23,854 nt of DNA from SIG578 sp964508295. GTDB taxonomy: Bacteria; Bacillota; Clostridia; Oscillospirales; Ruminococcaceae. Shown one piece after another: positions 15,024-21,959 of this stretch. The position numbers and the translations under genes were made by a program. Where the stretch lies: positions 1-23,854 of the forward strand of contig CAZDSQ010000025.1 of assembly GCA_964508295.1 (NCBI GenBank), read 5' to 3'. The notes below the pieces were generated by a model, which worked only from the letters and a program-made list of their open reading frames with translations, had not been told where the DNA came from and searched no databases. The stretch's first letter is position 1. Every line of letters starts with the position of its first letter.

Positions 15024-16445
15024 GTGATAAAGGCTCAGAAAATTACAAAACGCTGGCTTCTTAGAAGCTTTGCTATTATAGTAGTTGCCCTCGTTTCGAT
15101 TGAGGCACTGGTTATTGCTCTTACAAGCAACAGCTATTACTCCTCTGCAAAGCAGACGGTACTCACCCGCGCAAGCGTTCTTAAAAACACCCTTGATTCC
15201 TATGCCGCAAATGCTGACATAGATTTTACCGAGCAGACAAGGGTCTTGATAGAAAATTTTTCAGAACGCGACAAAATGGAGCTTTTGGCAATTGACAGAA
15301 ATGAAAATCCAACAATGTCCTCAAGCGGATTTCAGCCTGTTCTTTCGGGTGAAATGCCCGATCTTGTTGCCGCCCTTAAAAGTGACAGCGGTATAGGTCA
15401 GGCGGTGCAGAAGCATACAAGCGGAGAGGATATATTCTGCGTAACCATCGTATCCCCCTCGTCGTCGGGTGATATTCTGGCGCTAAGACTTATGGCATCA
15501 TTAGAGCCGACAGAGAGCAGGGTTTTGAGGCTTGCTCTTATGTACATCGCTATAGGCATTGCGATGGTGGTTTTTATCCTGCTTTCAAACCTTATCTTTT
15601 TGCAGTCGATTACAAAGCCTGTAACCGAGGTTGAAAAAACCGCCCGCAGAATTGCAAGCGGAGATTTCGAGGTGCGAATAGATAATAAGTACAAGGACGA
15701 GATGGGCGACCTTTGCGACATCATCAACTATATGGCCGACGAGCTTTCGCAGAGCGAAAATATGAAAAACGAGTTTATCTCGTCGGTTTCTCACGAGCTG
15801 AGAACGCCGCTTACCGCCATAAGAGGCTGGAGCGAAACGCTGGCTGACGATGTGAACTGCAACAAGAGTATGCGCCAGAAGGGGCTTAAGGTTATCATCA
15901 GCGAAACCGAAAGGCTTTCCTCGATAGTTGAGGATCTTCTCGACTTTTCAAAAATTCAGGGTGGCAGATTTTCTATCAAAAACGAAAAAATGGATATTCT
16001 CGCAGAGCTTGAGGAGGCAATTTTGGCGTTTTCCGAAAAGGCAAAGCGCGAGGGAATAACCCTTGTTTATAACGAGCCTAAAATGCTCTCTGCTATAAGC
16101 GGCGACAGAAACAGGGTAAGGCAGGTTTTTGTAAACATTCTTGATAACGCAATCAAATATTCCGAGGCGGGCGGCACAGTTTATGTGAACGCCAGCGAGG
16201 AATATGGAATTATATATGTAAGCGTAAGGGACGAGGGTTGCGGAATAAGCCCCGAGGACCTTCCTAAAATCAAAAAGAAGTTCTTTAAAGCAAACCTCAC
16301 AAAACGCGGCTCGGGAATCGGGCTTGCGGTTGTGGACGAGATAGTTACAATGCTTGGAGGAACGTTTGAAATTAAAAGTCAGCTCGGGGTCGGAACAGAG
16401 GTAATTGTTTCGTTTCCCGTTATGCAACAGGACAAGGAGGCTTAA
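15024..16445 (+). CDS. HAMP-domain sensor histidine kinase
   Basis: A 473-residue membrane kinase paired with the preceding regulator. Transmembrane helix 1 lies near 12-34, an extracellular sensor domain of about 135 residues follows (roughly 35-168), helix 2 lies near 170-194, and a HAMP linker at about 195-245 (PVTEVEKTARRIASGDFEVRI). The H-box is SSVSHELRTPLTAIRGW with phospho-His257. The ATPase has the N-box NILDNAIKYS, G1 DEGCGI and G2 GSGIGLAVV. The sensor domain resembles PhoR/WalK-type double-PAS-like folds only in size. It starts at GTG, 5 bases after GGGGAGG. The ligand is unknown; the lipoprotein encoded just upstream of the regulator is a candidate partner. Confidence 0.95.
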   Translation: MIKAQKITKRWLLRSFAIIVVALVSIEALVIALTSNSYYSSAKQTVLTRASVLKNTLDSYAANADIDFTEQTRVLIENFSERDKMELLAIDRNENPTMSSSGFQPVLSGEMPDLVAALKSDSGIGQAVQKHTSGEDIFCVTIVSPSSSGDILALRLMASLEPTESRVLRLALMYIAIGIAMVVFILLSNLIFLQSITKPVTEVEKTARRIASGDFEVRIDNKYKDEMGDLCDIINYMADELSQSENMKNEFISSVSHELRTPLTAIRGWSETLADDVNCNKSMRQKGLKVIISETERLSSIVEDLLDFSKIQGGRFSIKNEKMDILAELEEAILAFSEKAKREGITLVYNEPKMLSAISGDRNRVRQVFVNILDNAIKYSEAGGTVYVNASEEYGIIYVSVRDEGCGISPEDLPKIKKKFFKANLTKRGSGIGLAVVDEIVTMLGGTFEIKSQLGVGTEVIVSFPVMQQDKEA

Positions 16446-16448
16446 AGC

Positions 16449-17414
16449 ATGAGCGAAAAAAGTGAGAAAAAGTGCTGTGAGGCGGGTTTTCGCACCTCGA
16501 TAGGCGGTCAGGCACTCATTGAGGGTGTTATGATGCGAGGCCCCCAAGAAACAGCAATGGCAGTAAGAACTCCCGATGGGGAGATAGTTATCGAAAAGGT
16601 CGACGACGAGAGGGATAAAAAATTCCCCAAGTTCTTTAAGCTCCCCGTAATAAGAGGCCTTGTAAACTTTGTTCAGACAATGGTTTTGGGTTACAAAACC
16701 ATTATGCGCTCTGCCGAGCTTTCTGGATTTGAGGACGAGGAAGAGCCGAGCAAATTCGACAAATTCTTAACCGAGAAGCTGGGGGAAAAGCTCTACACTA
16801 TAATCGGTATAATCGCAGGTGTTTTGGGAGTAGCGATAGCAGTTTGCCTCTTTGTTTTTGTGCCGACCTGGCTTGTTAAGCTTTTTAACACCTATGTTTT
16901 CAGCCTTGGCGTTTTTACAGCCGCGGCAGAGGGAATTATCAAAATTGCAGTCTTTGTCTGCTATATTGCTCTGGTCGCTCTTATGCCCGATATTAAAAGG
17001 GTATATGAGTATCACGGAGCTGAGCATAAAACTATCGCCTGCTACGAGGCGGGGGAGGAGTTAACAGCCGAAAACGCCAAAAAGCACACCCGCTTTCACC
17101 CCCGCTGTGGAACCTCTTTTATTCTTATCGTTCTCATTCTGAGTATTCTTCTTTTCTTGGCAGTTCCCGCCGAGCTCGGTGTGCTTTACAGATTTGCTCT
17201 GAGAATGGTAATGCTCCCATTAACAGTCGGAATAGGCTATGAGATAATAAAGCTTGTCGGTAGGCACGATAATAGGTTTACCCGCATAATTTCAGCGCCT
17301 GGCTTGTGGCTTCAGCGCCTTACAACAAGAGAGCCTGACGAAAAACAGCTTGATGTTGCAATAGCTTCACTTAAAGCGGTTATGCCCGAGGATAAAAACG
17401 AGGCAAAATGGTAA
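16449..17414 (+). CDS. DUF1385 membrane protein (YqhQ-like)
   Basis: A 321-residue protein of the DUF1385 family, function not established. It opens with the family signature IGGQALIEGVMMRGP (18-32). Membrane helices follow at about 115-140, 160-180, 222-245 and around 245-262. Between the second and third lies a conserved hydrophilic stretch, YHGAEHKTIACYEAGEEL (188-205) then HTRFHPRCGTSF (213-224), crowded with His, Glu and Cys. His189-x-x-Glu192-His193 fits an HxxEH pattern. AAGGAGG lies before the ATG. Its end overlaps prmC by 7 bases; this DUF1385-prmC pairing recurs in Firmicutes. Confidence 0.9.
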   Translation: MSEKSEKKCCEAGFRTSIGGQALIEGVMMRGPQETAMAVRTPDGEIVIEKVDDERDKKFPKFFKLPVIRGLVNFVQTMVLGYKTIMRSAELSGFEDEEEPSKFDKFLTEKLGEKLYTIIGIIAGVLGVAIAVCLFVFVPTWLVKLFNTYVFSLGVFTAAAEGIIKIAVFVCYIALVALMPDIKRVYEYHGAEHKTIACYEAGEELTAENAKKHTRFHPRCGTSFILIVLILSILLFLAVPAELGVLYRFALRMVMLPLTVGIGYEIIKLVGRHDNRFTRIISAPGLWLQRLTTREPDEKQLDVAIASLKAVMPEDKNEAKW

Positions 17415-18214
17415 TGCAGGCGCAGGATTTGCTTAGGCTCGGCGGCGAGGAGAGAATAATCGCCGAGGAAACGGCGGGTTTAAGCCGCCAGCAAATGCTT
17501 ACTCACCCCCAAAAAGAAATTCCCGAGGAAATAGCGGCACTACTGACAAAAAGGCTTGCTGAGCTAAAAGAGGGTAGACCTCTTCAGTACATATTAGGCT
17601 ATTGGGAGTTTGAGGGCAGACGCTTTGAGGTAGGCGAGGGGGTCTTAATTCCTCGAGAAGACACCTCAGCGCTGGTTGCCTTGGTAAAAGAGGCGTTACG
17701 CGGGAAACCCGACGCGGTTTTTGCCGACTTGGGCTCGGGCAGCGGCATTATAGCGGCAACCCTTTCCCTTGACCTTGGCATAAAGTGCTACGCCGTTGAA
17801 AAGAGCGAGAGGGCGTTTAAATACCTTTTAAAAAATATTGAAAACCTCGGCGCACAGGTAACTGCACTTTGCGGAGATATGTTCAGCGAAGATGTTTTAG
17901 GCAAACTTCCGCCGCTTGATTTGGTGGCTTCAAACCCGCCTTATGTAACCGCTGACGAAATGAAAGAGCTTGATTCAAATGTTCTGAAAGAGCCGCACGA
18001 TGCACTTTTCGGTGGAAGTGATGGGCTAGATTTTTACAGAAAAATTTGTGGGGTCTATTACGGCAAAATCAAGGAGGGCGGCGCGCTCGCCTTTGAGGTA
18101 GGATACAGGCAGGCCGATGATGTAATAGACATTCTGAAGGCTGCAGGCTTTAAAAACATAAAAGAACAAAAGGACATAAACGGTATACGACGCGCCCTTT
18201 GCGCGTTTAAATAA
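17408..18214 (+). CDS. prmC: Release factor glutamine N5-methyltransferase PrmC
   Basis: PrmC methylates the Gln of the GGQ motif in peptide release factors, improving termination. The 268-residue protein has the N-terminal helical domain with RPLQYILGYWEFEGRRFEV (57-75), LIPRED (80-85), SAM motif I FADLGSGSGIIAATLSL (105-121), and the catalytic NPPY (176-179) in DLVASNPPYV. EPHDALFGGSDGLDFYR is also typical. Two starts are possible: ATG at 17408, used here, and ATG at 17414, which overlaps the upstream stop as TAATG and is better spaced from GAGG (17400-17403). Neither changes the fold. No prfA lies beside it. Confidence 0.93.
   Translation: MVMQAQDLLRLGGEERIIAEETAGLSRQQMLTHPQKEIPEEIAALLTKRLAELKEGRPLQYILGYWEFEGRRFEVGEGVLIPREDTSALVALVKEALRGKPDAVFADLGSGSGIIAATLSLDLGIKCYAVEKSERAFKYLLKNIENLGAQVTALCGDMFSEDVLGKLPPLDLVASNPPYVTADEMKELDSNVLKEPHDALFGGSDGLDFYRKICGVYYGKIKEGGALAFEVGYRQADDVIDILKAAGFKNIKEQKDINGIRRALCAFK
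18126..18154 (+). promoter_or_regulatory. Weak candidate internal promoter for recA
   Basis: TAGACA (18126-18131), a 17-base spacer and TTTAAA (18149-18154) lie within the 3' part of prmC, about 100 bases before recA. The match is 5/6 and 4/6. Nothing better is seen in the 38-base gap before recA, and no LexA box is near. It may be chance. Confidence 0.25.
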
Positions 18215-18252
18215 AAAACACAGCGGCAAGTCCGCTTAAGGAGGATAAAATT

Positions 18253-19374
18253 ATGGCAAAGAGCATCGCAAAACAGGTAGAGGACAACAAAAGCAGTAAT
18301 TTTGACAAACAGAAGGCGCTTGCACTTGCGCTGAGCAATATTGAAAAGAGATACGGACAGGGTGCCGTTATGCGCCTTGGACAGAAGACTACATTGAATG
18401 TTGAGGCGATACCCACAGGCTCGCTTTCTCTTGACGTTGCGCTTGGAATAGGCGGTGTTCCTAGAGGAAGAATCGTTGAGATCTTTGGACCAGAAAGCTC
18501 CGGTAAAACAACCGTTGCTCTGCACGTTTCGGCAGAGGCACAGAAAAGGGACGGTATTGTCGCATTTATCGACGTTGAGCACGCGCTTGATCCCGTTTAT
18601 GCCGCAAACCTCGGCGTAGATGTTGACTCGCTCCTGGTTTCTCAGCCCGACTCGGGAGAGCAGGCTCTTGAGATTGCCGAAATGCTTATCCGCTCGGGCT
18701 CGGTTGACGTTGTTGTAATCGACTCGGTTGCCGCTATGTCAACAAAGGCAGAGATCGAGGGAGAAATGGGTGATGCCCACGTCGGTCAGCAGGCAAGACT
18801 TATGTCGCAGGCTTTAAGAAAGCTCACTCCGCTCGTTTCCCGCTCAAACGCTGTGGTTATCTTTATTAACCAGCTTAGAGAAAAGGTTGGCGTTATGTAC
18901 GGCAACCCCGAAACCACCCCCGGCGGCAGAGCGCTTAAATATTATGCCTCTGTCCGTCTTGATGTCAGAAAGGTCGACACAGTTAAGGTCGGTAGCGAGA
19001 ATATCGGTAACAGTATTCGTTGTAAGGTTGTTAAAAACAAGGTGGCTCCACCGTTTAAAGAGGCTTACTTTGATATTATTTACGGCAAGGGCATCAGCGC
19101 AACAGGCGAGATTGTTGACCTTGCAGTTGACAGAGACATTATTCAAAAAAGCGGCGCTTGGTTTAGTTACGGCACACAGCGTCTTGCGCAGGGCAGAGAT
19201 AATGTTAAGGCTCTCTTAGAGGAAAACGCAGAGCTTATGAATGAAATTACCGAGAAGGTAAGAGCCGCTCTTAAAGAGGAAAACGAGGCCCCTGCAGGTG
19301 CAAAAAAGGCTCCCGTTAAAAAGAGCGTTGAAAAATCGGCGGCAGTTTCCATCGACGCTGAGGTCGACGAATAA
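18253..19374 (+). CDS. recA: RecA recombinase
   Basis: RecA is the ATP-dependent strand-exchange protein and co-protease of the SOS response. At 373 residues it is full length. It has the N-terminal polymerisation helix (KALALALSNIEKRYGQGAVM), Walker A GPESSGKT (79-86, with Lys85 for ATP), Walker B VVVIDSVAAM, the L1 loop EGEMGDAHVGQQARLMSQ, and NQLREKVGVMYGNPETTPGGRALKYYAS covering L2. The C-terminal tail is Lys/Ala-rich then acidic (ending EVDE). AAGGAGG lies 8 bases before the ATG, just after a 5-bp hairpin (18222-18236). recX follows two bases after its stop. Confidence 0.98.
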   Translation: MAKSIAKQVEDNKSSNFDKQKALALALSNIEKRYGQGAVMRLGQKTTLNVEAIPTGSLSLDVALGIGGVPRGRIVEIFGPESSGKTTVALHVSAEAQKRDGIVAFIDVEHALDPVYAANLGVDVDSLLVSQPDSGEQALEIAEMLIRSGSVDVVVIDSVAAMSTKAEIEGEMGDAHVGQQARLMSQALRKLTPLVSRSNAVVIFINQLREKVGVMYGNPETTPGGRALKYYASVRLDVRKVDTVKVGSENIGNSIRCKVVKNKVAPPFKEAYFDIIYGKGISATGEIVDLAVDRDIIQKSGAWFSYGTQRLAQGRDNVKALLEENAELMNEITEKVRAALKEENEAPAGAKKAPVKKSVEKSAAVSIDAEVDE

Positions 19375-19376
19375 TA

Positions 19377-20009
19377 ATGATCGTTACAAAAATTGAGGCG
19401 TACGGCGGCAAAAGTAAGTTTTCAAAAATTTTTGCTGATGGCGAGTACATAATAAGCCTGCCGCCCGAGCTTATAGAGCGCTTTTCTCTTAAAGTCGGCG
19501 CAGAGATAAACGAAGCGGAGTTTAAGGAGCTAAGTGAGGCGGCGCTTGTGAGGCGCGCTCGCGAACGCCTTTTGTATTCGCTTGACAGAAGGCTTCACAG
19601 TGAAAAGGAGCTGAGAGCGAAGCTTCGCCAAAACTATCCGCCGCATATAATAGATGCCGCTATAGGTGAGCTTAGTAGGCTGGGTCTTGTAGATGACGAG
19701 GCGTTCGCTCGCGCCTTTGCAGAGCAAAGACTGCACATAAACAAAAAAGGCCCCTATGCAATCGTCAGCGAGCTTGTTTTAAAGGGTGTTGATAAGCAAA
19801 CTGCCCAAGCTATCGTAAGTGAGCTTACAAGCGATTGCGACGATGAGTATAAGGCGGCCTTGGCGGTGGCTCAGAGGTACAAAAAGGATTTGGATACCCC
19901 TAAGGGCAAGCAACGCCTTTACGGTGCGCTTGCCCGCAGAGGATTTAGTTACAGCGTTGTAAAAAGGGTTATGCAGGAGGCTGCTGATATAACCTATTTC
20001 GAGGAATAG
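19377..20009 (+). CDS. recX: RecX, RecA regulator
   Basis: RecX binds and limits RecA filaments. The 210-residue protein is all-helical with three-helix repeats typical of the family: RARERLLYSLDRRLHSEKELRAKL (60-83), IDAAIGELSRLGLVDDEAFARAFAEQRLHINKKGPYAI (near 92-129), and a third unit to the C-terminus (GALARRGFSYSVVKRVM). The first 50 or so residues form a beta-strand extension. Its ATG lies two bases after the recA stop, in TAATAATG, with no good ribosome site of its own (only GAGG about 14 bases away), so its translation should depend on recA. Confidence 0.92.
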   Translation: MIVTKIEAYGGKSKFSKIFADGEYIISLPPELIERFSLKVGAEINEAEFKELSEAALVRRARERLLYSLDRRLHSEKELRAKLRQNYPPHIIDAAIGELSRLGLVDDEAFARAFAEQRLHINKKGPYAIVSELVLKGVDKQTAQAIVSELTSDCDDEYKAALAVAQRYKKDLDTPKGKQRLYGALARRGFSYSVVKRVMQEAADITYFEE

Positions 20010-20024
20010 CGAAAGGAAATTAAG

Positions 20025-21353
20025 ATGGCAATAACAGTTGGAATGATAAGTCTCGGTTGCCCTAAAAATCAGGTAGACGCCGAAATAATGCTTGCCGACC
20101 TTAAGAAAAGCGGCTTTGAGCTTGTCGGCGATGCCGCACTCGCCGAGGTCGTTATTATAAACACCTGCGGCTTTATCGAGTCGGCAAAAAACGAGTCTAT
20201 TGAGCAGATCTTAGAGATGGGTCTGCTTAAAAAAGAGGGCAGGATCAAAAAAATAGTTGTTACGGGCTGCCTTGCCGAAAGGTATCGCGACGAGCTTGCC
20301 GCTGAAATTCCCGAGGCAGATGTTATTTTGGGAATCGGCAGTAACACTACCCTTTGCGATGCCATAAAAAAGAGCTTTGAGGCGGCAGAGCCTATCTGCA
20401 GCTACGGCGAAAAAGAGGCGCTCGCTTTAGAGGGCGACAGAGTTTTGACCACCCTGCCTTTTTATGCCTACCTTAAAATAGCCGAGGGCTGCGACAACTG
20501 CTGCACATACTGCGCCATTCCTCAGATAAGAGGCCGCTTCAGAAGCCGAGAACTTGAGAGCATAGTTGCCGAGGCAAAGAGCTTAGCGGCCGCGGGTGTG
20601 CGCGAGCTTGTTGTGGTAGCTCAGGACACCACTCGCTACGGCCTTGACCTTTATAAAAAGCCAATGCTCCCCGAGTTGCTTCGTAGGCTTAATGAAATTG
20701 ACGGCATCAAGTGGATAAGGGTCTTGTACGCATATCCCGAAATGGTAACCGACGAGCTTCTTGATGCTATCGCTTCTCTTGACAAGGTTGTAAAATACAT
20801 AGACCTACCCATTCAGCATGCAAACGGCGAGGTTTTAAGGCGTATGAACCGACGCGGAAACCGCGAGGAGCTCACTAACCTTATTAAAAAGATGCGCGAT
20901 AAAATACCTGAGCTTGTTCTGAGAACGACACTTATAACAGGCTTCCCGGGCGAGAGTGAACAGCAGTTTTGCGAGCTTTGCGAGTTTCTTAAAGAAAATA
21001 AAATTGAGCGTGTCGGTTGCTTTGCATATTCGAGAGAAGAGGGCACCGTCGCCGCAGATTTTGAGGATCAGATAGATAGCGACACCGCCGAGCGCCGAGC
21101 TGAGATCATTATGACGGCTCAGCAGAGGGTGGTCGACGAGTATAACGAAAAGATGCTCGGACAAACAGTCGAGGTGGTCGTTGAGGGCTTTGACCGATAC
21201 GGCGAGTGTTATTTCGGCAGAAGCAAGTTTGATGCCCCTGACATTGACGGTAAGGTGTTTTTTGCATCTGACAGACCGCTTAAAATCGGCGATTTTGTAT
21301 CTGTCGAGATAGTCGAGGCTATGGATTACGACCTTATGGGTCAGAGAGTTTGA
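20025..21353 (+). CDS. rimO: Ribosomal protein S12 methylthiotransferase RimO
   Basis: RimO is a radical-SAM enzyme that adds a methylthio group to an Asp of ribosomal protein S12. The 442 residues start with the UPF0004 domain (SLGCPKNQVDAE; cluster Cys12, Cys48, Cys82). The radical-SAM motif is CDNCCTYC (Cys156, Cys160, Cys163), with the typical YCAIPQIRGRFRSR, then LPIQHANGEVLRRMNR and TTLITGFPGE. The C-terminal TRAM domain (about 372-442) ends in EAMDYDLMGQRV. LGCPKNxVDAE and the TRAM ending favour RimO over MiaB. AAAGGA lies before the ATG. Confidence 0.95.
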   Translation: MAITVGMISLGCPKNQVDAEIMLADLKKSGFELVGDAALAEVVIINTCGFIESAKNESIEQILEMGLLKKEGRIKKIVVTGCLAERYRDELAAEIPEADVILGIGSNTTLCDAIKKSFEAAEPICSYGEKEALALEGDRVLTTLPFYAYLKIAEGCDNCCTYCAIPQIRGRFRSRELESIVAEAKSLAAAGVRELVVVAQDTTRYGLDLYKKPMLPELLRRLNEIDGIKWIRVLYAYPEMVTDELLDAIASLDKVVKYIDLPIQHANGEVLRRMNRRGNREELTNLIKKMRDKIPELVLRTTLITGFPGESEQQFCELCEFLKENKIERVGCFAYSREEGTVAADFEDQIDSDTAERRAEIIMTAQQRVVDEYNEKMLGQTVEVVVEGFDRYGECYFGRSKFDAPDIDGKVFFASDRPLKIGDFVSVEIVEAMDYDLMGQRV

Positions 21354-21363
21354 GGAGGAAATT

Positions 21364-21945
21364 ATGAACACACCGAATAAATTAACCGTTTTCAGAGCCG
21401 TTATGGTTCCGTTCTTTGTGGCGGCGCTTTTAATCGAGGCAATCCCCAGCAATTTCCTTATAGCAGGTCTTATCTTCGGTGGACTTTCTCTTACCGATAT
21501 GATAGACGGAAAAATGGCCCGCAAAAGAGGTTTAGTTACCAACTTCGGCAAGTTTTTAGACCCCCTTGCCGACAAAATTCTCGTAATCAGCGCCCTCGTT
21601 TCGATGACGGTGCTTAAAACAGGCACAAAAGCCGAGCTTATCTGCTGGCTTATCGGAATTATCATAATCCTTGCCCGCGAGTTTATGGTTTCGGCTCTGC
21701 GTTTAGTTTGCGTCGAGCAGGGAAATGTTATTGCCGCAAACATCTGGGGCAAAATCAAAACTGTAACCCAGTTTATAACAATTCTTGTAATTCTTTTGAT
21801 TGAGCAGCTTTTAGCGTGGTTTCCCGCACTTCCCGCAGAGATAAGGATAGTCGGCGACGTTTGCTTTGCCGTATCGGTGGTTGCAACTGTTGTTTCGGGC
21901 GTTATTTATGTAAAACAGAACGCTTCGGGCATAAATGAAATGTAA
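21364..21945 (+). CDS. pgsA: CDP-diacylglycerol-glycerol-3-phosphate phosphatidyltransferase PgsA
   Basis: PgsA makes phosphatidylglycerol phosphate from CDP-diacylglycerol, the committed step to the anionic lipids. The 193-residue, multi-helix protein opens with NTPNKLTVFRAVMVPFF and has the complete motif: Asp45, Asp48-Gly49, Ala52-Arg53, Gly62, Asp66, Asp70 (TDMIDGKMAR, then FGKFLDPLADK). LAREFMVSALRLVCVEQGNVIAANIWGK is also typical of PgsA. The order rimO-pgsA is common in Firmicutes, where cinA and recA often follow; here recA-recX lie upstream and cinA is absent. GAGGAGG precedes the ATG. This copy, not the one at about 10.0 kb, is my choice for pgsA. Confidence 0.92.
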   Translation: MNTPNKLTVFRAVMVPFFVAALLIEAIPSNFLIAGLIFGGLSLTDMIDGKMARKRGLVTNFGKFLDPLADKILVISALVSMTVLKTGTKAELICWLIGIIIILAREFMVSALRLVCVEQGNVIAANIWGKIKTVTQFITILVILLIEQLLAWFPALPAEIRIVGDVCFAVSVVATVVSGVIYVKQNASGINEM

Positions 21946-21959
21946 AAGAGGTAAAGAGC

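Noticed and set aside
12933..16445. A new defence or signalling system built from the lipoprotein, regulator and kinase
   Set aside because: The regulator and kinase are ordinary OmpR/HAMP proteins and the neighbours are housekeeping genes. Only an accessory-lipoprotein link is worth proposing.
15948..16547. 199-residue open frame on the - strand across the kinase and DUF1385 genes
   Set aside because: It is opposite strong kinase motifs (N-box, G1, G2) and shows no domain of its own.
20835..21758. 307-residue open frame on the - strand across rimO and pgsA
   Set aside because: It lies opposite two firmly identified genes, has no ribosome site that stands out and no recognisable motif. It is a shadow of their codon bias.
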